This document shows, in pieces, positions 8,593-13,534 of a stretch of 13,534 nt of DNA. Both the position numbers and the translations under genes were made by a program. Under the pieces are notes generated by a model. The model had not been told where the DNA came from. It searched no databases and was given only the letters and a program-made list of their open reading frames with translations. The stretch is taken from contig NW_003123415.1 of NCBI RefSeq assembly GCF_000003605.2, positions 35,361 through 48,894 on the forward strand, given 5' to 3'. The number at the start of each line of letters is the position of its first letter. Position 1 is the first letter of the stretch. Source of the DNA: Saccoglossus kowalevskii (lineage: Eukaryota; Hemichordata; Enteropneusta; Harrimaniidae).

Positions 8593-9164
8593 CTATCACG
8601 GGGTAAATTCTTCTCCTCTGGGGTTCTCCACACGTATCGGGGGGGGGGGTCTCGTCTCGTCTCTCTATCGCGTCCCCTTGAGGTACGGGATCGGGAAAGT
8701 CACTTAAACCTCAGACTAGTTGTATTACTAGTCTGAGCTTAAACTTTACAGTCAAATAAGACACACACAACGAAATACGTTTCAACTCTGTCTTAGTCGG
8801 TCAGTCGAGCACTCTGTAAGACACAGCGCCCTGGGGAAAAGTCCCCAAGACTATCGCAAGGCTGACCCAAATCTCGCCCAAGACTGCGTCAAGACTCGCC
8901 CCACGACTCTCCAGGACTGCGTCTGTTCTGGTGTACACGCCAAGACCAACTAAAACTCTCTTTATTCATTTTCAAAACCTTAACCAATTACAAAACAGTA
9001 AAAAGACTCTAGGGCGTAACCTTCAATCATACAGCCAATCACACTAAGTACTGAACACGTCATATCTTTTGATTAATCGTTCACTATATTAATAACTGCG
9101 AATACCAACTGTCAGAAATAGAGGTCCGGATGGCAACGGTATATCGTAATTAGTTCCAAATCAC
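8593..9164 (-). repeat. About 570-bp direct repeat, copy 1
   Basis: It aligns with 9522-10086 from the ATTCTTCTC...GGGGTTCTCCACAC block to AATTAGTTCCAAATCAC. Nearly identical stretches include CTCGTCTCGTCTCTCTATCG, TAAGACACACACAACGAAAT and GACTCTAGGGCGTAACCTTC. Both copies have a minus-strand AATAAA in the same place (TTTATTCATTTTC, about 8961 here), hinting at a transcribed or LTR-like origin read leftward, but no LTR boundary signals were found. This copy alone carries a hairpin insertion at 8710-8744. Confidence 0.85.
8703..8744. mobile_element. 28-bp perfect hairpin insertion flanked by 7-bp direct repeats
   Basis: CTTAAAC (8703-8709) is followed by CTCAGACTAGT (8710-8720), a TGTATT loop (8721-8726), the exact reverse complement ACTAGTCTGAG (8727-8737) and a second CTTAAAC (8738-8744). 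The other copy of the surrounding repeat reads straight from GTCACTTATAC into TTTTACAGTC, lacking the hairpin and the second heptamer. The comparison therefore dates a 35-bp gain after the duplication: 28 bp inserted plus a 7-bp target duplication. It looks like two terminal inverted repeats with almost no interior. Confidence 0.75.
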
Positions 9165-9521
9165 TATCATATTGTCAACGTCAGTTTATATTTATGGGTA
9201 CTAATGGTCTTGCAATAACATTCCACAGTTGACATCAATATACATCATTCGTCCTGGACTACGACCAAAGCACCGCATAAGCTTGAAATCGCAAACTCAT
9301 GAGAATGTGTTGTCTGGTCTCGACTAGTTCCGTCTTCTTGCCTCACCATTTAACCTTTATCAGTAGATGTCATGGTAACCACTATTAAGCCGACTGGCCT
9401 CATCATTTAACCTTTATCAGTAGATGCCATGGCAACCACTATTAAGCCGAAATATAAATCATGATAATACCCACAAGATTCCCCGGAAACCAAGGAATTT
9501 AAATTCTTTAATTTCATACCA
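9165..9521. other. Spacer between the two 570-bp repeats, containing a 53-bp tandem pair
   Basis: No coding sequence, primer-binding site or polypurine tract is apparent. It holds a direct repeat pair at 9341-9393 and 9398-9450. Confidence 0.4.
9341..9450 (+). repeat. 53-bp tandem direct repeat (two copies)
   Basis: Copies at 9341-9393 and 9398-9450 share CCTCAYCATTTAACCTTTAT and ACTATTAAGCCGA and differ at only three visible positions (C/T, T/C, T/C). They are separated by CTGG. This is a recent local duplication. Confidence 0.9.
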
Positions 9522-10086
9522 TTATCAAGGGGAAAATTCTTCTCTCGGGGTTCTCCACACTTGCCAGGGGGGAATCTCGTCTCGTCTCTCTATCGCGTCC
9601 CCTTGAGGTATGGGATCGGGGAAGTCACTTATACTTTTACAGTCAAATAAGACACACACAACGAAATACGTTTCAACTCTCGTCTTAGTCGATCAGTCGA
9701 GCACCCTATAAGACACAGCGCCCTGGGGAAAAATCCCCAAGACTATCGCAAGGCTGACCCAAGACTCTCTTAGACTGCGTCAACACTCGCCCCAAGGCTC
9801 TCCAGGACTGGACTCAGACTCTCCAGGACTGGTCTCTCGACTGCGTCTGTCTGCTGTACTCCCCAAGACCAACTAAAACAACTTTATTCATTTTCAAAAC
9901 TCTAACCAATTACAAAACAGTAAAAAGACTCTAGGGCGTAACCTTCAATCATAAAGCCAATCACACTAAGTACTGAATACGTCATATCTTTTGATTAATC
10001 GTTCACTACATTAATAACTATGAATACCAACTGTCAGAATTAATAGTCAGAATAGCGACGGTTATCTCGTAATTAGTTCCAAATCA
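9522..10086 (-). repeat. About 570-bp direct repeat, copy 2
   Basis: The second copy lies about 925 bases from the first. It lacks the 8710-8744 hairpin insertion but has an internal expansion of a CTCCAGGACTGG-type motif (about 9800-9835), where copy 1 has a single unit. Both copies share a TGGGGAAAARTCCCCA short stem near their middle and a minus-strand AATAAA (about 9884). Confidence 0.85.
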
Positions 10087-10339
10087 CTGAGTCGAGTTCC
10101 GTCCAAAACTTCAAATAGGCCTAAACGATGACAGGCATAACACAGCAATTCGCTAATAATCAGCTAATTAAGTCGGTTAACAGATACGCAAAAACAAATT
10201 CATGACATCATCTTCAAACTCTTCATTCTGTGATATGAATGAACATGTCCAATTTGTTGTGATACTGGTTTCTGGAATACGGTGAAACAAATGAAAATTC
10301 ATTAATTTCACAGAATCATTCTCAATAGAATTCAAACCC
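10087..10339. other. No supported feature
   Basis: AT-rich sequence with a short minus-strand open frame (10177-10398) that resembles nothing recognised. Confidence 0.3.
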
Positions 10340-10609
10340 ATGCTTACCAAATTCACGCTTCTGCATCTATGTATTAAATCAATTCCATTCCATTTCATTC
10401 ATCTTTCAATCCCTAAAACGAAGCAGTGTGGTATTTTAAATGTATATTTACCTAACCATAGTATTTCTGGCACAGATGACGAGGACAACCTACAATACGA
10501 AAGGTATCTCAAAAAGCCTAGCAACCTAAATCATTATTCAATACTAGTTTTATATTGTAATGTATTTATGGAATTTCTAAGTAATAGTTGTGTGTTATCA
10601 GAGACTTAG
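10340..10609 (+). mobile_element. Possible relic of a LINE-type endonuclease coding region
   Basis: A plus-strand open frame of 89 codons starts with ATG. In its middle it reads I-L-N-V-Y-L-P, then an acidic stretch, then Y-E-R-Y-L. CR1/L2-type LINE endonucleases often have an N-V-Y-x-P strand followed by acidic and tyrosine-rich spacing of this kind (family knowledge). No catalytic endonuclease motif or reverse transcriptase is visible nearby, so this may be a short relic or a chance frame. Confidence 0.17.
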
Positions 10610-11238
10610 AGGGGCTCATTTAGGTTATACGCAAATTCGCACAAGAGGATGGTTATCACTATTCCAACATTGTCACTCCACCCAACAGAATTATAGCTAT
10701 CAAGAGAATGAATAAATGATTGGGTCACATGACGCCGGTCTAGCATTAAGAAGTTTATATGAAAATTCGCCACATATTTTTTTTTTGTATAACCGATCAC
10801 TAGTTTACCAACAATATTCTTGGCGCGCATTTATCTATTTGTTTTATTTATCGTACAAGCTTTCGAATTACCAATGATTCAAGAATACGCGTACCACGAA
10901 GAAATTGAGACGCCGTTTGAGTGACTAATTTTATTGAATTTCTGAAAATGTAGGAATAAACATTTCAAATATAGCTACGCAAAAAAATTTAAACAAGGCA
11001 TGGAAGGCTGGTATTGTGCTGGAAATGTCTTGTCAGGTGGGGCACTCACATGGAAGAAGTATACGTAATGTGCCTCGGTTCAAACTGGTTTCTCGAAAAA
11101 TCCCTAGATACGAATCAAACTTTTTCATAAACATGCGCTTATTCAGGCAAAATTTGGACTAACATTTCCAAAATTTCGCCATTTTTACCCGAAACTGCCT
11201 TTTTCGCATTCGCTTTCGCAGTTTTTCGTCATTTTCAG
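10610..11238. other. No supported gene; pyrimidine-rich block at the right end
   Basis: AT-rich sequence. From about 11165 to 11238 it becomes T/C-rich with repeated TTTTTCG and TTTCGC words, ending in ATTTTCAG, which could be the polypyrimidine tract of the candidate exon that follows. Confidence 0.35.
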
Positions 11239-11293
11239 ACCAAGATTCACCGAGAACAAGGTTATTGTTTTGACATGTCAACAGAGGAGAAGG
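11239..11293 (+). CDS. Candidate exon with start codon (M-S-T-E-E-K-G...), ending at a GTAAGC donor
   Basis: A T/C-rich tract ends in TTTTCAG (AG at 11237-11238) and a strong donor GGTAAGC begins at 11294, enclosing 55 bases. Inside, ATG at 11275 opens a frame reading M-S-T-E-E-K and leaves phase 1 at the donor. The frame is also open back to the acceptor (T-K-I-H-R-E-Q-G-Y-C-F-D-M-S...), so it could be a first coding exon or an internal one. No partner exon is proven: joining directly to 12234 gives an early stop. This rests only on splice-site appearance. Confidence 0.25.
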
Positions 11294-11299
11294 GTAAGC

Positions 11300-12040
11300 C
11301 AAACATATACTAATAATTTACACGTAATAACGCACATCCATCCATTTTTTTAATTTACCTAAATATATAGTTAAAATGTTTTTTATAGACTTGCTTAAAA
11401 GTTATATTGTTTTTTAAACTTTTTCTAAGTAAGTCTAAGTTTACTATGAAAATAACTGATCCCACGCACTTTTTCACGCTTGTCAATACTGGTATACGTT
11501 TCCTAAAGGTTGCGCCCTCTAGTGAACGAAGCGATTCTCTTGTGGCCCGGAAATTGTTGACAGGAAGGCCATTCACATCGTCGGCATTGCATTGATCTGT
11601 CGCCCATCTGTGAAAAAATCATTTTTTTGAGCGAGATTACTATGTTTAAAATATATATATGGGTAACAAAATCACATTTTAAAATGTAAAATTATGAGGG
11701 TACTGCATGTCGCGCGTAACACCAGGCGCGGGGAAAAAGTACTGCACCAGTTCCCGGCATTTATATAATTGGAAGAATAACGTTCAGCCGGAGAGGGTGC
11801 ATGAACTATCGGATAGTGTTCTGTTCCTCGATGCACGTAAAACAAATCACTGCCGCGGATTATAAACAAATATATATGACCGGTATAAGTTTACGAAAAT
11901 TGTTCAAGATGTAAGTTTAGTATTTCAATTACAATGTATTTAATAAAATTAATAACATGTCGCATGTTATGTTCAAAGTGTCCATAAACATTCTATCATG
12001 GCAAACAACGGAAATAAGGCCCCGGTTTCGAAATTTGGAT
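11300..12040. other. No supported gene
   Basis: Mostly AT-rich. It contains a TATATATA tract near 11651 and a 14-base word AGGTTGCGCCCTCT (11507-11520) that also occurs at 2706-2719. Open frames of 60-75 codons on both strands look like chance. Confidence 0.35.
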
Positions 12041-12051
12041 TGAAACTTTCA

Positions 12052-12117
12052 TACGTCATGAATTAACCAATCAGCGTTGAGTTCACTTTTAGATCAGGAG
12101 CACTGATCGTATCAGTG
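12052..12117 (+). promoter_or_regulatory. Candidate promoter-like cluster: CRE-like site, CCAAT box and 17-bp inverted repeat
   Basis: TACGTCAT (12052-12059, CRE-like) is followed 7 bases later by CCAATCAG (12067-12074) and then a perfect inverted repeat, CACTGAT-CGT-ATCAGTG (12101-12117). The spacing is promoter-like, but no TATA box or downstream first exon is established. Confidence 0.2.
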
Positions 12118-12233
12118 TACTTGCCGCTAGAGAAAAAAATCTTCGCCAATAAAATTGTACAGTGTCAATTTTGATTTTAATATTCATAAAACACAAAGTA
12201 CATCTATTTGCTTTCCATTTCTGTGTCTTGAAG

Positions 12234-12305
12234 GATGTGTCTGACCGTACCGACATCTTGCAAAGTTACTCACCCCGCCCAAGATTCAAGCAGTTTAATT
12301 GGTAG
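12234..12305 (+). CDS. Candidate terminal coding exon, C-terminus ending ...K-Q-F-N-W-stop
   Basis: A pyrimidine-rich stretch (about 12203-12230) ends in AAG at 12231-12233. The next 72 bases read D-V-S-D-R-T-D-I-L-Q-S-Y-S-P-R-P-R-F-K-Q-F-N-W and then TAG. An AATAAA follows 90 bases later (12395-12400) with GT-rich sequence after it. Acceptor, open phase-0 frame, stop and poly(A) signal in this order suggest a last exon. The frame is in fact open from 12153, so length alone is weak evidence, and no preceding phase-0 donor is identified. Confidence 0.25.
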   Translation, partial: DVSDRTDILQSYSPRPRFKQFNW

Positions 12306-12394
12306 AGTGAACAGGAAGGACAGGTTCGTTGATGACCTATGATAATCTGAAAGTGTACTTTACCTCACCCTTCTAGTGTTAATCTTCAAGTGCC

Positions 12395-12400
12395 AATAAA
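12395..12400 (+). terminator. Candidate poly(A) signal AATAAA
   Basis: The context is GCCAATAAAGGCAGTGTTTTAAG, with a GT/T-rich element immediately downstream. It would end a transcript containing the candidate exon at 12234-12305. Confidence 0.3.
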
Positions 12401-12487
12401 GGCAGTGTTTTAAGACTTTATATAATTAAATTTAATGTTTGTTCTTGAGTATATATATAATTGACCAGGATATCCTTGTAACTTTGC

Positions 12488-12508
12488 AATAAATAAATAA
12501 ATAAATAA
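12488..12508 (+). repeat. (AATA)n microsatellite, possibly a LINE tail
   Basis: About five AATA units follow CTTGTAACTTTGC. Many LINEs of the L2/CR1/RTE groups end in short tetranucleotide repeats, so this may be the 3' end of a severely truncated copy, but there is no coding remnant to confirm it. Confidence 0.8.
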
Positions 12509-12597
12509 GTTGCCACAACCCAGCGCATCGTCCATTCGCACAGTTCGTAACATTATACCTTGAAAATTCAAGATTGTCCCAGTCTCTACATGCAAAT

Positions 12598-12744
12598 CAG
12601 TGGCGGATCCAGCAAAATGTATTGGGGGGGGGGGGTCCAAGCTACGCTTAAGATATACGGACCGTAAATCGCAGAGAAGCTATGCGTAATCCAGATAATA
12701 TAAATCGTAATGCGTTTGCCCCCCCCCCTCTGGATCCGACACTG
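12598..12744. mobile_element. 147-bp inverted-repeat element, hAT-like non-autonomous (MITE-like)
   Basis: The left end CAGTGGCGGATCCAG (12598-12612) and the reverse complement of the right end (12730-12744), CAGTGTCGGATCCAG, match at 14 of 15 positions. CAG(T/G)G-type termini are typical of hAT transposons. Inside each end is a homopolymer in inverted orientation: 12 G at 12624-12635 and 10 C at 12719-12728. There is no coding capacity. The flanking octamers (ATGCAAAT and AAATCGAT) are not a clean 8-bp target duplication, so the family call is provisional. Confidence 0.6.
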
Positions 12745-12841
12745 AAATCGATACCAGGAGGGGGGAGGTAAAAGAAAAATTATATAACAATTTATTATTT
12801 AATAATTTATTAAAATACTTGAGTTTGTCCAACCCCCTGTG

Positions 12842-12899
12842 CAATGACACGCTATGGCCACCTGACGCATGCGTAGGTGACGACTCCTCCGCTTTAACA
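12842..12899 (+). repeat. 57-bp dispersed repeat, copy 2
   Basis: It matches 2077-2133 at about 90 percent. Here the centre is a perfect ACGCATGCGT palindrome and the flanking arms read CCACC and GGTGA. The tRNA-like head present upstream of copy 1 is absent, so this copy is 5'-truncated or belongs to a separate module. Confidence 0.65.
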
Positions 12900-13534
12900 T
12901 CGGATAGTGAGAATATCTTTAGTCGTCATAATACATTGAGTTGGTTAAGTTTATGTTTATTTGTGATTTGCTTGTCAAATGTTCATTTATTTTCACTGGT
13001 TGTACCCAATAGATTGCTCACTAAGACGTTATCCCGGGTTTAGCAATGATATTTTAATTTTCTGAATCTTTCAACCCGTGCAATATAGCTGATTATCATC
13101 AGCATATGAAATTAATTCGGAAAATTTAATAAGATAAAAAAAATCATTAAAAATATAAATGATTATTGAAAAAGTCAATCTTAATACTGGCACTTGAAAT
13201 ACCAGTACCCTAATTTGAAGAAAAAAAAAACTATTTTAACTTTAACCCTTGGTTGTAGGTCAGATAACAATTTTTTTTAGATTTTTCTTAGTGGAGGCCA
13301 TATATAGGCTGATAGTTTTGGCTAAATTTTGCAGCTCACATTGTGTTCTTTGTATCAAGTTCATGTTTACAGTCACCAACCAGTCTCAATTTCAGCGATG
13401 TCTTGCAGCTGTGTTTGTTAACGGAATGCAGACATGAATGGAGACAGGACGCGGTCAAAGTGACAGTACAGTTATATGGGTAACACCTGCTCAAATATCT
13501 TGCTAAAAATGGCAGAATAGTTATTGGTCTATAA
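12900..13534. other. No supported gene
   Basis: AT-rich sequence. A possible acceptor TTTTTCTTAG at about 13282-13291 precedes an open plus-strand frame running to the TGA at 13435-13437, but no domain is recognisable and no donor or poly(A) signal follows inside the window. Confidence 0.3.

Noticed and set aside
8593-10086. LTR retrotransposon with 570-bp LTRs
   Set aside because: No TG...CA boundaries shared by both copies, no primer-binding site or polypurine tract, no flanking target duplication and no coding capacity in the 357-bp interior.

Overview
The window looks like AT-rich, gene-poor nuclear DNA of an animal, most likely a marine invertebrate. It has AATAAA-type poly(A) signals, GT/AG-type splice candidates, a tRNA-headed retroposon-like insertion, a short hAT-like inverted-repeat element, microsatellites and several young tandem duplications. 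There are no operons, ribosome binding sites or CRISPR arrays. I cannot name the species.

Only one gene is well supported: an intronless-looking minus-strand CDS (3617-5071) for a 484-residue, Ser/Arg/Pro-rich, probably disordered protein of unknown family. Its one recognisable element is a C-terminal RVGF motif in a context resembling protein phosphatase 1 (PP1) docking sites. Candidate CCAAT, octamer and TATA elements lie upstream (5261-5335) and AATAAA signals lie downstream (3391-3433).

Directly upstream, in the same orientation, about 5290-6240 is a decayed copy of the C-terminal half of this gene. A series of collinear anchors supports it, the best being 39 bases with 32 identities. 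It carries an in-frame stop, indels and an AT-rich insertion. The putative promoter of the intact gene overlaps the end of this relic.

Left part: 1-850 resembles the 3' end of a plus-strand gene (AATAAA at 823). A strand-asymmetric cluster of 15 TTACA/TTACG motifs fills 1340-1674. A 954-bp insertion (1872-2825) sits between perfect 15-bp direct repeats and starts with a tRNA-like A-box/B-box head.

Right part: 7100-8252 is a degenerate array built on an AAAGTG core and includes a 415-bp tandem duplication. 8593-10086 holds two copies of a roughly 570-bp repeat; one copy carries a perfect 28-bp hairpin insertion flanked by 7-bp duplications. Past 10.1 kb are weak hints of a LINE endonuclease fragment, two candidate exons (11239-11293 and 12234-12305), an (AATA)n tract, a 147-bp inverted-repeat element (12598-12744) and a second copy of a 57-bp repeat found inside the left insertion.
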